Shown one piece after another: positions 49,001 to 57,776 of a stretch of 64,000 nucleotides of DNA (its first letter is position 1; every line of letters starts with the position of its first letter). Origin of the DNA: Limnephilus marmoratus (lineage: Eukaryota; Arthropoda; Insecta; Trichoptera; Limnephilidae); NCBI GenBank assembly GCA_917880885.1, contig OU862919.1, positions 14,464,001-14,528,000 on the forward strand, written 5' to 3'. The notes under the pieces were generated by a model. The model did no database searches and was not told the DNA's origin. It saw only the letters and a list, made by a program, of their open reading frames with translations. The position numbers and the translations under genes were made by a program.

Positions 49001-49895
49001 GAAAAGTGTATTAGGGATGGGTAGGAATCTGTGGGTCAGGGTGTCCAGGAGTTACGGACGTACGAATCCATCTCTCTCACTGCGGTGCAAGGCGATGTTC
49101 CGAGAGAGTCCTGGTGGAGAAGTCTAAGGGACTCCCTCAACCATTCTCTCCCGATCCGGCCTGCCATGCAGCAGGTGGGCAGATGCATCCGCCGCCAAGA
49201 CCCGGACAAACCTCACCCCAAGAACCCAGGCACCCCTGCTAAGTGACAAAATGTAGCAAACCACTTGGGGTGACCTATGGCAGAGGTGTTGGCTATCCAA
49301 TAAATGGTTCCGGGGCGGCGGTACCCATACCCACCTCCCAAATGTGCAGCCTCAAAATAGTTATAATAAGCGAGAGTGCACTTGAACGTCCATGTTGCCT
49401 AGTGCGCGGACTCTGAGAAACTGGGTTCCTTGCGAAAATTCACGAATGTGTAGATATGCACTTCGAACTTCGGCTTTCTTTCTCGAGCGCTTCGTCGAAG
49501 CGATTAGTGTATTAGAGGCTTTAATATTATACTTTTGTTTACACTAAAAAGAGGCCTACCGTAGGATGTTTTGTGAGATAAATAAAAAGGTCACCTTTCA
49601 GTCAGGGCGAAGCCATTGTGTTCAATCGCAGGAACTTTGTTGAAAGGATGAATTTTAGTATACTCCTCTGAAAAATGTTCCCCTGCAAAATAACCAAATT
49701 CGTCAGGTACATAAAAGTCATCTACACTAAACTACTTGACCTCCTTTCATAAAGGTTATGATTTGATTTATAAAATAACTTACCATTGCGCAATGATATG
49801 GCTTTAGCTTCAAATGGTATATTCGCTTTCTTAAATAATATATACAGAGCCCTTGAAGGCTGCGACATGAAATCGTAGTACAATTTTAGACTCAT
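36846..49895 (-). CDS. GSTT1: Theta-class glutathione S-transferase, 5 exons
   Basis: A cytosolic enzyme that conjugates glutathione to electrophiles. The exons, in order, are 49784-49895, 49595-49682, 45493-45643, 41668-41851 and 36846-37006; the phases (1,2,0,1) match at every junction and give 231 aa, normal for theta GSTs. The N-terminal thioredoxin-like domain carries MSLKLYYDFMSQPSRALYI with the conserved theta-class Ser11, NKVPAIEHN (cis-Pro) and LTESVAI, which supplies the glutathione-binding Glu-Ser. The helical domain has the LGDKITVADIFG N-capping motif and the EGRPNLAAW motif of theta enzymes. All key residues are present, so it looks functional. The gene spans 13 kb because its introns hold many transposons. 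The class is firm; the symbol follows the vertebrate-style name. Confidence 0.93.
37100..37660. repeat. Dispersed repeat with intact TTAA empty site
   Basis: Two related blocks, cacggtgttacagcacatac (37127 on) and 37440-37660 (ggagatacttacaaac..., ccacaagtagcccccagata, ctttaacgctggtttccg), match parts of 36000-36680 without the MITE. It lies in GST intron 4. Type unknown. Confidence 0.55.
38205..38333. repeat. Palindromic hairpin repeat
   Basis: The arms ctgtttcaccatatcgct and agcgatatggtgaaatag pair, and the match extends outward to gtgctatgctctcat / atgtatagcatctgtg. It is a probable MITE of about 130 bp in GST intron 4. Confidence 0.6.
38376..38757. mobile_element. Inverted-repeat MITE (caggrtgtccggg ends)
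   Basis: The left end, caggatgtccgggggtaaag..., continuing tgcattaacttcgggaggtgattctacatg, pairs with the right end catgtagaatcacctcccg...cccggacaccctg. The arms are about 60-70 bp. It resembles the acagggtgtccgg-type repeats seen in many insects. No transposase. Confidence 0.75.
39125..39440 (+). repeat. Dispersed repeat, second copy
   Basis: This matches the repeat at 22960-23890 (gatgtgctatctgctg..., tgtcgccgatattg, gaacgaattctttcc, gtagcatatctcc). Here it is not split by a LINE. It lies in GST intron 4. Confidence 0.55.
39955..40102 (+). mobile_element. SINE-like repeat, cluster copy A
   Basis: It reads cccaaccgtctggagccagtg, atggcatccccaatttt, gtggggaggggaagggg, ctggctgttcagatctagtc and aaagccatttcaag. 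This is the best full-length example of the family. Confidence 0.75.
40196..40320 (+). mobile_element. SINE-like repeat, cluster copy B
   Basis: It reads ctaaccgtctggagccagtg, ctatgcatccccaatg, gtgaggctgaaggtag and gctattcagatctagtcacc. It abuts copy C head to head in inverted orientation, making a gtatttagccgtat centre. Confidence 0.7.
40321..40445 (-). mobile_element. SINE-like repeat, cluster copy C
   Basis: Reverse complement of copy B: ggtgactagatctgaatagc, cttccccttcccactacc, ctcactggctccagacgg. Together B and C form a ~250-bp imperfect palindrome. Confidence 0.75.
40540..40690 (-). mobile_element. SINE-like repeat, cluster copy D
   Basis: It has tgaaatggctttggccgtat, tctccttcccctctccac and gattcggctccagttgg. 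It is slightly more diverged, with a short deletion near the gccatagtctcac part. Confidence 0.7.
40765..40912 (-). mobile_element. SINE-like repeat, cluster copy E
   Basis: It has aaattgctttagtcgtgttt, tctccttccccttcccac, ggggatgccatagtctcact and ccagacggttggga. Confidence 0.75.
41668..41851 (-). CDS. GSTT1: GST theta, exon 4
   Basis: The acceptor is tttgttag|GCGATTGAG and the donor CCCA|gtaagt. It encodes AIEPMLTGKQPSEKRV through FGACEIEQP, including the helical-domain motif LLGDKITVADIFG whose Ser/Thr-x-x-Asp helix cap is conserved across cytosolic GSTs. The length of 184 nt leaves one base (A) for the split Arg codon. Confidence 0.92.
42190..42915. other. GC-rich segment, possible solo LTR
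   Basis: A block richer in G+C than its surroundings starts near tgttaagatgcgccgg and ends cccaaca, giving TGTT...AACA ends like an LTR. No convincing target duplication and no primer site or gag/pol frames flank it. Reading frames here are composition artefacts. It could equally be another repeat type. It lies in GST intron 3. Confidence 0.25.
43560..44160 (-). mobile_element. P/THAP-like element arm (inverted copy)
   Basis: It is the reverse complement of the family at 44440-45305, more diverged. On the minus strand an ATG at 44055 opens MPLCVIRKCLHFSANTS followed by GIKFH, the counterpart of the THAP-like start of the other copies. Shared landmarks are ggcctcctactttagtcg (reversed near 43635) and cctactaaagtacagggtctg (reversed near 43865). 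The outer boundaries are unclear. Confidence 0.55.
44440..45305 (+). mobile_element. P/THAP-like non-autonomous element
   Basis: The ends ctATGACGTTAcATA and, reverse complemented, cgATGACGTTAtATA form short inverted repeats. At 44621-44697 a small exon reads MPSCVMRKCFNYSANNSKG then EGITFH, ending in a gtaagt donor. The Cys-x4-Cys spacing and GITFH resemble the first half of a THAP zinc finger, the DNA-binding domain of P-type transposases. The remainder carries no transposase. Its homologue at 53962-54788 has a clear 8-bp duplication. Confidence 0.6.
44621..44697 (+). pseudogene. THAP-like first exon fragment
   Basis: A frame of 25-26 residues starting MPSCVMRKC and ending GITFH, bounded by a consensus donor (gtaagt at 44698). 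Two related copies occur (minus strand from 44055; plus strand 54125-54201, with ATG changed to ATT and donor gtaaat). The second zinc-ligand pair (Cys/His) would be in a following exon that is absent, so the fragment cannot form a finger by itself. Confidence 0.5.
45493..45643 (-). CDS. GSTT1: GST theta, exon 3
   Basis: The acceptor is tatttcag|TGTTGCC and the donor GGTG|gtaagt. It starts by completing the Ser of LTESVAIAQYL, part of the glutathione-binding site, then runs through the interdomain linker (EKIIPDNFYPTD) into the first helices (ARVDEFLMWHQFNVR). The RVDE-(Y/F)L-WQ/H pattern is characteristic of theta GSTs. Confidence 0.92.
45977..47138. mobile_element. hAT-like non-autonomous transposon in GST intron 2
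   Basis: The ends are CAGTGGCGG and CCGCCACTG; the duplication is actgtaag (45969-45976 and 47139-47146, perfect 8 bp). Subterminal ggaccatggggacagtcccc at the left mirrors gacggtccccaccac at the right. The 1,162-bp interior is AT-rich apart from a patch near 46190-46480 and has no transposase. Its termini share CAGTGGCGG with the 31017-34826 element. Confidence 0.85.
47467..47642. mobile_element. GC-rich near-perfect palindromic MITE
   Basis: The 176-bp segment begins tagcatctccca and ends tgggagatgcta. The arms (about 70 bp each) contain gcgaccgagtcccgcg and its complement. The loop is tctta...ctatcggtcttt. The GC content is high against AT-rich neighbours. No clear target duplication is found. 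It lies in GST intron 2. Confidence 0.75.
48131..48374. mobile_element. Palindromic element with accggtttcg arms
   Basis: The arms of about 100 bp contain gcgaccggtttcgacacg and its complement; the loop is a gtttgctcgttaaaactttt duplication. A flanking tttttttgtatttcttgggcattgac also occurs at 51340-51372, and cgaccggtttcgc near 33575. It is a dispersed foldback family without coding content. Confidence 0.7.
48885..49330 (-). mobile_element. LINE 3' fragment, minus strand (same family as 4260-5135)
   Basis: The plus strand shows ctccacacaggaggccctga and ctcagggccaat...tgtggagggtc, the hairpin tail in reverse. Next comes a segment complementary to 4300-4470 (cggacaaacctc, gcggtgcaaggcgatgttcc). 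The RT part seen at 4520-4900 is missing, so this copy is internally deleted. Confidence 0.65.
49595..49682 (-). CDS. GSTT1: GST theta, exon 2
   Basis: The acceptor is ttttgcag|GGGAAC and the donor AAAG|gtgacc. It encodes GEHFSEEYTKIHPFNKVPAI then EHNGFALTE and the first two bases of Ser. It contains the NKVPAI loop with the cis-proline that positions glutathione. 88 nt, phases 1 and 2. Confidence 0.92.
49784..49895 (-). CDS. GSTT1: GST theta, exon 1
   Basis: The start ATG at 49895 is preceded by gtaaac on the minus strand. It encodes MSLKLYYDFMSQPSRALYIL and on to KAISLRN, with Ser11 as the expected catalytic residue of theta enzymes; the donor is AATG|gtaagt. 112 nt. No upstream exon or promoter could be identified. 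Confidence 0.92.
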
Positions 49896-50245
49896 GTTTA
49901 CTAATTTGATAAAATTTGTCTAAGTTCGGTCTGGTTTAAGGACGGTTTAATTTTAAGAGAACGAAATACTAATGAAATAAATGCAAAAAAAACAACTAGT
50001 ACAGACAACGACCGATAAGAATGGATAAGAATAAAATAATCTAGATGTCAATTTCTATGTCAACAACGTAATCAAGTTTTCCCGGTCAAAGTTCATGAAC
50101 GTCAACGAAGGATTAGTACCAGGGATGTTCTGCCGGGGTTAGTATATTTATGGTTCTGCCCATAAATGAACTAATACCGTTCTGCCCAAAAAATTATTTC
50201 CCTAGATTTCGAGGTGAAATTTCCCTAGACTACACTAGATAATAG

Positions 50246-51199
50246 CAGGGTTGCCAACTTAGGGATTTTCCCCAGATTTAGGGGGAAAATAAGTGGGATG
50301 GGATTTTTTTAGGGGTTTAATATGTTTAGGGGAATTTTTGGGGGTTTTGTGATTCCATATATTTAAAAAAAAAAATATTATATCGTATACACCGAGCACT
50401 CACACACTTCACAATTTTATTTGTTGACTACTAAAATAAGCTGCGGATTAGACTCTCCATTGAAATGCTTCAAAACATGATGATGGTTCGGTTTAGTCCT
50501 GGGTCGGTCGTGAATAACCCGCTCATTGAAACCCGCTCACGGACCACCAAAGAGCGAGCGGGTCATTTTTTCGCCAGCACCCGGGTTTCGCGATCCACTT
50601 CTTGCAACCGCTCTACTACTGCAACCTGGGTTACGGGTGCGGATGTAGCGGGGCGAGCGACGACAGATAGATAGAGAGCGAACGAATGATAGGAAGCGAA
50701 CGGGTTGTCAACACCCGGGTTTCGCCACCCGCTCTCTCGACTCAGGTAGTAGAATGTAGCTGGTGAAGTGTAATCGAGTTTCATGTTTTGTGTCGCGAAA
50801 AGAGCGGGTCTTCGCGACCCGCTCGTGACGCCAGTGTGTCGTGAGCGACCCGGGTCGTGCAAAACGATTGATCGACCCAGGACTAGTTCGGTTCACATTA
50901 AATCGAAATGGTGGATCTTGCACTACATCTAATCCATCTCCTGAAATGTTAAGCTTATTCAATGTTAACATGTATGATTTTTAAAAATCTGATTCTTCTC
51001 AAGAAATGATGCAATATTTGATGTTTTAAATAATTTATAAATAAAGATTATTCAAAAACATTACAGCATATCGTTTATTAATTATTATTAAATATTTTTA
51101 CAAAAAAATTTTTTAGGGGTATTTTCAAGTAATTTGCCGGTTTCTATGGGTTTTTGAGTTTAGTTTAGGGATAAATATTTTTGAGAGTTGGCAACACTG
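50246..51199. mobile_element. Middle hAT-like element of nested stack
   Basis: The inverted ends are CAG(G/T)GTTGCCAACT, with a perfect 8-bp duplication gataatag (50238-50245 and 51200-51207). It includes tagggataaatatttttgag near the right end, a motif also seen at 32345-32366. It is itself interrupted by the 392-bp element at 50494-50885. No transposase. Confidence 0.85.
50494..50885. mobile_element. Inner GC-rich MITE of nested stack
   Basis: The termini are TAGTCCTGGGTCG and the exact reverse complement CGACCCAGGACTA, with a perfect 8-bp duplication gttcggtt (50486-50493 and 50886-50893). The interior is rich in gagcgggt/acccgctc and acccgggtttcgc words. TAG-type ends with an 8-bp duplication fit the hAT superfamily. 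No coding capacity; open frames here are due to GC content. Confidence 0.88.
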
Positions 51200-52060
51200 G
51201 ATAATAGTGGTACACCTTGGCAAATCAAAACTCGAGTCGGCGCGGCGCGGCGGGGGGGGGGTTAGTATATTTATGGGCGGGGGGTTGTCGGACTTTGAAG
51301 TAAAGGACTTGGAAAGTGGTATTCCTTTCATATAATAATAAACTTTTTTTTTGTATTTCTTGGGCATTAACTGTTAAAATTTCTAAACGTTTGGTTTTTT
51401 AAATAAAAAAAGTAATCAATGTACATAGAAAATAAAACTTTTTAAAACAAAATACATAATAATCACATATACGCAATTACCTACGTAGCTACCTGATTGT
51501 GTAAAACTAATCCTGTTATATGTGTAATATGATTAATTAATTGGAAAGATTTCGGAACTTGGTCGATGTTCTTATATTATTGTGCTTTTCCAAATAAAAC
51601 ACTTTTGCTAAGTGAAATAATATTTTTAAAAGTATGTATACACTCACCACTTAAATAAAAACGGAATCCAAATAAAAAACACTTTGCAAAATAAAAATCA
51701 ACCGCAATCACTGAAAAAACGGAACTTAAAACTTATATAAAATTTTTTTTTTCATAGGTCGCCATTTATCTTTTTAGGTACATAATGTAATTTTGAGTTG
51801 TCAGTGTAAAAAATAATATTGCATGTAAGTACATCAACAATATTTAAGATTCATGGGAATCCCAAAAAATATATATATAATACCAGTAATATTGTCATTC
51901 GAAATTTCCCTATATTATGTGCTGATTTCCCTTTTCCCTAAAATTTTTTTTTCTCGCCTAGACCCAGGGAATTTCCCTAGACATACCATCACTGCTTCCG
52001 ATTACAAGAGCGCATAAATATACCAAACCACCCACCAAGAGCGTTTCTTGATTATCCGAC

Positions 52061-52663
52061 CTAACTAACTAACTAACTAACCATCACGCCGTTTCCCCGC
52101 AGGGGTAGGCAGAGAGGACGGACCGCCAAACAACTCGGTCTTGGCACACACTCTATGCCTCACTCACATTCATACATCGTCTCATACATTCTCTTCTATT
52201 ATTCTGACTTTTGACATGGCCCGACTCAAGTATCTGATTCACTTGATCGTGCCATGTCTTCCTCGGGCGTCCCCGACTTCTTTTACCATTCACATTCGCG
52301 TCGTATATTCTTCTTACACTACTTTCTTCGTACATTCGCTCTACATGTCCAAACCATCTGAGGGTCCCTTTCTTAATCTTACTCATTATGCTGATATCAG
52401 CCTTACATTCTTCACACATACGTCTCAGGGATCTCATTTCAACAGCATTCAGTTTACTTTCATCCTTCCTCTGCCAGTTCCATGCCTCACTGCCATACAT
52501 CAGGATAGGTACCAGAACTCTATTGTGGACTGCTAGCTTCGCTTCTTTTGACAGTTTTTTATTAGCGCCAACGGCATTCCATCCACCATTAATGGAGTTA
52601 CCAGCATTCACCCTTCTTTCAATATCTTTATTACCCTTCCCATCTCTCGTAACGTATTATCGT
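52061..52663 (-). mobile_element. RTE-like LINE 3' fragment with (TTAG)n tail
   Basis: On the minus strand a frame of about 150 codons encodes the C-terminus of an insect endonuclease/reverse transcriptase: KEAKLAVHNRVLVPILMYGS, EMRSLRRMCEECKADI, LRWFGHVERM and RGRPRKTWHDQVNQILE. The tail is a (TTAG)n run (52061-52082 on the plus strand). Flanks attatccgac (52051-52060) and attatccaac (52664-52673) form a 10-bp target duplication with one mismatch. It is 5'-truncated and lacks the catalytic domain. Confidence 0.85.
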
Positions 52664-53961
52664 ATTATCCAACCAAATTGAAAAATATTATTCACAATAA
52701 AATTGCAAGTGAGAATTCACAATAATTTCATTTTCTTTCGGAGCGATTCTTCCTACAAATTTCTATTTCAGCCTTATAAAAAGAGAAAATCCGAAAAAAC
52801 CAAGCAACAAAAAATCAATTGTGGGGAATTGTTAATTTTTTCACCAAATTTTGTGATTTTTAACCTCTATGCAGGGTATCTTAGAGTGCATTGGCAACCC
52901 TGATCACAATATTCACAATGGCAATACCGGGATTGGTTTATTTATATGGCAATACCGATGTAAAATTAAAATACAAATGGCCGCACGTTTTCGTTTGAGA
53001 AACGTTTCTATACAATGCTTCAATCAATGAATGTAAATTGAAATAAAATATCAATTTTTTAGTGTTTATGTGGTAAGAAACCTTATAATTAATCCAAGTT
53101 GTGTTTTTTGATACTGGCGTCTCGGTAATTATATCTTGGGGTCGCCGCGTGATATTTCCTTATATATTTGCACTTTTGAAAAACATGTTATTAGCTGTGA
53201 ATTCCAACATTTGCAATGCATAAATAAGTCAAAACTCTAAAACCTTTGTGTGGTTTGACTTCTATTGTATTTTGTTCTCATATATTCTGCGGTGTAATAA
53301 AAATAACAATGTTATGCATGCCGGCTAAGCCAATGCCTATTCATTGGCATTTTGTAAATTTTACATTTCATACTACGCCACAACCTCGTAAATTATACCG
53401 TTTTGATAAATATACAATACGAACTCAATAATTTAACTGTTTATTTATTCTCTACGTTTTAAGCATGAACACAGTAGTTCATCACAACAATTTGTAACTT
53501 ATTATTTGAACATAAGCTCTTTAATTTTGGGGTTAAGTCATAAATTAGTAGGTTTTCTCTATCGATAATCACAAACAATAAAAAGAATATTCAGTGCAAA
53601 TTGCTTAAATTTTCTGTTTTTCTCGAGACTTGTAATTGGTTCGACGATGTTGTGACACCATTATGGCACAGTATAATCACGATAATGAGACTATGATTGA
53701 TTTGTAACATCAAAAAATAATAACAATACCATCGGGAAGAACTATGATTTCATGTATTTAGGTATGAGTAATGTAGATCAGTTTTATTTTCTATTTTGAT
53801 CCACTTCTGTGTTCTTCATTGTTTGTCGCTGTTTTTGTTCGGTTTTATCTAGATTTTTATTATTGCAATATGCTTGTTGAAAAAGAAAATTCGGTAATCA
53901 AATTTGGGAGGAATGCAGATCCGGGCACAGCTTGTTTTTGGCAAAAAACCATGTTTTCACC

Positions 53962-54788
53962 AAAGACGTTACATACTTTAGACGCGGGGTAGAAATCTCA
54001 AAATGGGGAGCCAACAACAAGACAATTGTAGAGTACTCGATTTCTAGTACTTTAGTACTAAACTGCCACGCGTCGAGTAAGGTCGTGTCCTACTAGTAAG
54101 TAAATTGCATTAAAAAGCGCCAAAATTCCCTCCTGTGTGATGAGAAAATGTTTCCATTACACGGTAAACAGTAGTAAAAGCGAAGGAATAACATTTCATT
54201 TGTAAATACATGCAAATTACTTCGTATTATCGATTATAAAAATAATACAATTGCTTTCCGCCCAAAGATTTTATGCGTCATTAGAGAACTCAAGGCCTAC
54301 TAAAGTACAGGTCTGGATGCGCAACAGCCAAATTACAAAGTCGATGCCATGCCGTCGCTAAGTAAAATTTACTTTTTATAATAATAATCTAATGATTCTT
54401 TATTTACTTGCCTGCGGTAAAACCACATACAAATCAGCAGAAACAACAAATACAATAACAATCAACGCCATTTGCAAACTATCGTTGTTCATTATAGCTA
54501 TTTGATACCTCAAAATTCGACTGGTGCCCAGGCCTCCTACTTTAGTCGGCCTTGAGACAGTATTCGACGGAACTTTTGAATTTTGAATACGAAAATGCCG
54601 CCCGCGTTCTATCTTTTGTTTCGTCCATATGCACATATTCTTTTAAGCGTCTATCTTTATCATACACGAATAACTTTTGAATTAAGAAATTATTGAAAAT
54701 CGCTGAAAACAAAAGAGTTTTGATTAATTGCCACATTATATCTTGAGTTTGTGAGACTATGGCAAGTCTATTTATATAACGTCATTGG
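53962..54788 (+). mobile_element. P/THAP-like element with 8-bp duplication
   Basis: Flanked by ttttcacc at 53954-53961 and 54789-54796, the 8-bp length used by P-type transposases. The terminal GACGTTA(C/T)ATA inverted repeats match the 44440-45305 copy, and internal blocks are shared throughout. The THAP-like exon (54125-54201) has lost its ATG (ATT) and its donor (gtaaat). No transposase core, so non-autonomous. Confidence 0.65.
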
Positions 54789-54889
54789 TTTTCACCGCGT
54801 TTTAAGTTGAGAACTTTAATCTGGAAGGTGAAAAAAAGTGCGGAAAGCAATAAAAAAAAAATTTGAATAAGTAATTAATTTTCAATTAC

Positions 54890-55500
54890 GTTAAGTAAAA
54901 TTTCACTTCGCGAACCGACTCTATGACAACCCGGCGGCCATTTTGTCACTGATATATTGGCATCCCTGATTACAAGGATGAGCAAGATACGATTGTAGCC
55001 GACTTCGTGGGATACATGGATAAGGCACGTAATTGAAAAACAGAATTATGGTTTGTTTGGCTACGCAGGGTTTGTTCAGCGGGCTTGTGTATGTTATCTT
55101 TACTTTAAAAAACAGCCTACGTTTTTGAATGGTTTGTTTGGCTACGCAGGGTTTGTGTAGCGGGATTTTTTTATTTTTTTTTTATTTTTTTTATTTTTTT
55201 TTTTGATTGTGTATGTTATCTTTACTTTAAAAAACAGCCTACGTTTTTGAATGGTTTGTTTGGCTACGCAGGGTTTGTGTAGCGGGCTTGTGTATATTAT
55301 CTTTATTTTAAAAAACATCCCAGGATTTGAATGGTTTGTCTCCATTCCAGTACCTATGCGCCTTATTATTTATCTCACGAAGTCGGCTACAATCATATCT
55401 GGCTCTTGTTTGTAGGTCTGGGATACCAACATAACAGTAACAAAATGGCGGGCGAAGTGTCGTAGTATCGGTTCACGAAGTGAAATTTTATTTTTACTTT
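54890..55500. mobile_element. Inverted-repeat element with tandem core
   Basis: The left arm (aaatttcacttcgcgaaccg..., attgtagccgacttcgtg) and right arm (cacgaagtcggctacaat..., ggttcacgaagtgaaatttt) pair over about 115 bp. Between them are about three copies of a ggctacgcagggtttgtgta / aaaacagcctacgttttt unit, one interrupted by a T-rich tract at 55165-55205. That unit is related to the tandem array at 31613-32341. Confidence 0.7.
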
Positions 55501-57299
55501 AAACGGCTGTATCTCCCTCAATTTTGCCGAGCGCGCCTTAATTTTTTTTTATTCAGCTTCTCCACACTTTTCTCATCTAGAAAGTGCCTTTTTATTAAAT
55601 TTCCAAACTGTGCCCGGATCTGCATTTCACCCTCAAATTTTATTAATGGTCTCCTGTAAAATAATTTCTTTCCGTTTACTGCCTCATAAATTTAACTTAA
55701 GCCTGAATATTTCTATTCTCTTCGATTTGCTTCTGTTCTCTGTTTTCCTCCTAATCATACCTTTTTCTCATCTCTCTTTGACTTCTTTACAGTCCTTCGG
55801 CTCTCAATTGAATTCTTTTTATATCACTTATGTTCCCACTTTGCTGTACTTACACTTCTTTTTTCTGCATTTCCTTTCACTTCCCTTAAACCACCTTTAC
55901 AGGGATACTTTTTCTTGTGCGGTAACATCTTTTTGGCGTTTCACGCGGGAAACATTGTACAGGTAAAGCTTTGGTGCACAACCCACAGCATATCTCATGC
56001 AGCCCATTTTGTATCAAACTCGAACTCCATGCACCCATGATGGTTTGAAAAATAGGTAATGAGGCCTGCCTGCTAAATAGGTTGTGTATCTTAGGAGTAA
56101 AGGATGCAGATTTTTAGTACCTGCACATGCTTTCTTCATTTTCTTTACTCTGTCTCTTTCATTTTAACTTAATATTTCACGTGAACTATAATAATTGAAT
56201 TGCTTTATAATGTTGGGGTTTCCAAAGACGCAAGGGAGTCATCACGCCTGGCATTCAGGCAGCTTTAGTTTCCACTTCCCTTAAGACCCTTCTTCCACAG
56301 GAATACGCAAGTATCCGATACTGATGTTGTGTATTCACATTGCAAACAACTTGTAGCACACAGTCTATACACTCTGCTACTGAAATCACGAGACCACACA
56401 TTGTTGAACACTCGAAATGTCAAAACTAGCTTTCATAACAGCATTTACAACCACAACTGCTGTAACTGTCATTTTGTGATGACTGTTCCTAGCATTGATC
56501 TAAAGCACACGCATTGTTACAAAACGTCTGACACAAATTCAATTTGGCCATCATTTTTGCAAGACAACACAAATGTTGATTGCTCCGCCATATTTAAAAT
56601 CCCGATGACGTGAGTGGTAACGACTTCGATCTGCTGGTCCCGGGAGACGAGTTTACAGAATGACGGTCTGTATCCGAACCTCCGGGCAGATGTACGGCGG
56701 TAGTTGCTAAATCCATGCATCTCATGTCTCGGGTAATCAAGTCCCGATGACAATCCCCTCCACCGCCTGCCCATATCCATCCTTCATCGACCTTGATTTG
56801 CAGGCTATAATAAAATTTACCTTTGTGTTCTTATATAAAAAAAATAAATATTTATTTATATTTATTATGGTATACGTATTTGTCGTATATACATGCATGG
56901 GTGTATGTAAAAATGTCTGTATGTGTGTATATATCTATACAAAATGTATACCACTCACAGATATCAAACAAACCATAAACAAAAAAAATTATTGCCATCT
57001 TATATTCATTCATCTTGCCCCAAGGTAGCCCGAACATCAGGTAAAAAAAAAAATCCATCAGGTGACATTACTACAAAGGGGTTAATTTCTCCCTGTAACT
57101 TGCCAAAAACCAGTCTATAATAATTTAGGTATGTTTCCGGATATGAAAAGAATGATGGCAATACTTGAGGAGTTGTGAATAATAGTATCATGTGACTGTT
57201 CTATATATATTACATATGGCATCATTGCGTGTTTTGGTTATTTTTGGAACCAGTTCCTATCTGTTGTATAAAATGGTCACCAAAACTCAAACTGGGTGA

Positions 57300-57362
57300 A
57301 GCCGAACTAAAAGCCGCCCGCAGGGCCTAGCAGCAAAAACCTGCAGAGCGGTTTTTTAACAG
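57300..57362. repeat. Dispersed repeat, copy 2 (inverted)
   Basis: The segment ccgcccgcagggcctagcag with gagcggttttttaa is the reverse complement of the repeat at 12955-13045. The preceding stretch 55501-57299 has only T- and A-rich sequence and short spurious frames. Confidence 0.4.
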
Positions 57363-57529
57363 CTAGTATTTATAATTACTTCATATTATTCATACTATTA
57401 AATTTTAATATGTAAATGAAATACTCAAAATGGGAGATCCCAGTGAGGATATCATTATCTCTACTTGTTTGAAAAAAGGAAGATAATAAAACATTTATTA
57501 TTATTATTTTAATTGTTTCAGATATCGCC

Positions 57530-57776
57530 ATGTCGCTCCCGCCCTACATCCTGGGCGGCAATGCGGCGTGGGCGGCCATGGTGGCCCAGCAGCAACAGCA
57601 GCTGGTGGTGGCAGCCCAGCAGCAGCAGCAGCGTCAGGCAGCGGCCGTGGCAGCGCAGCAGCACCAACAGCTACAGCAGCAGTTGGCGCACCACATGCTG
57701 CATGCACAGCAGCACCAGCACCAGCCCCCGCTTCCTAAGGCCGATGTGCTCACCGAGGAGAAGCTGCAGGAGAAAG
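57530..57776 (+). CDS. PRPF8: PRPF8 coding exon 1 (Q-rich N-terminus)
   Basis: It opens [20 protein letters not shown] and then has runs of Gln with Ala and His to about residue 66, before rejoining the conserved LTEEKLQEK. The donor is AAAG|gtacca. The CAG-rich codons (cagcagcagcagc) form a short trinucleotide-like repeat. The conserved part begins immediately before the splice site, so the variable tail is confined to this exon. Confidence 0.93.

Larger units (their letters stand above)
50120..51994. mobile_element. Outer hAT-like element of nested stack
   Basis: The left end is CAGGGATG, followed by tctgcc...aaattatttccctagatttcg; the right end is gaatttccctagac...CATCACTG. The same element lies without internal insertions at 60423-61064, which defines what belongs to it (acgcaattacctacgtagc, tcaaccgcaatcac). 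No matching flanking 8-mer is seen (attagtac versus cttccgat), so the class is tentative. It is split by the element at 50246-51199. Confidence 0.65.

Noticed and set aside
50120..51994. 8-bp target duplication for the outer nested element
   Set aside because: Flanks attatgac-like comparison fails (attagtac versus cttccgat); the homologous copy at 60423-61064 also lacks one.
52141..52681. Plus-strand frames of 97-131 codons
   Set aside because: Antisense to the RTE-like LINE frame, which has clear family motifs.
55610..55966. 118-codon hydrophobic frame
   Set aside because: T-rich sequence read as Leu/Phe/Ser codons; no splice sites, motif or homologue recognised.
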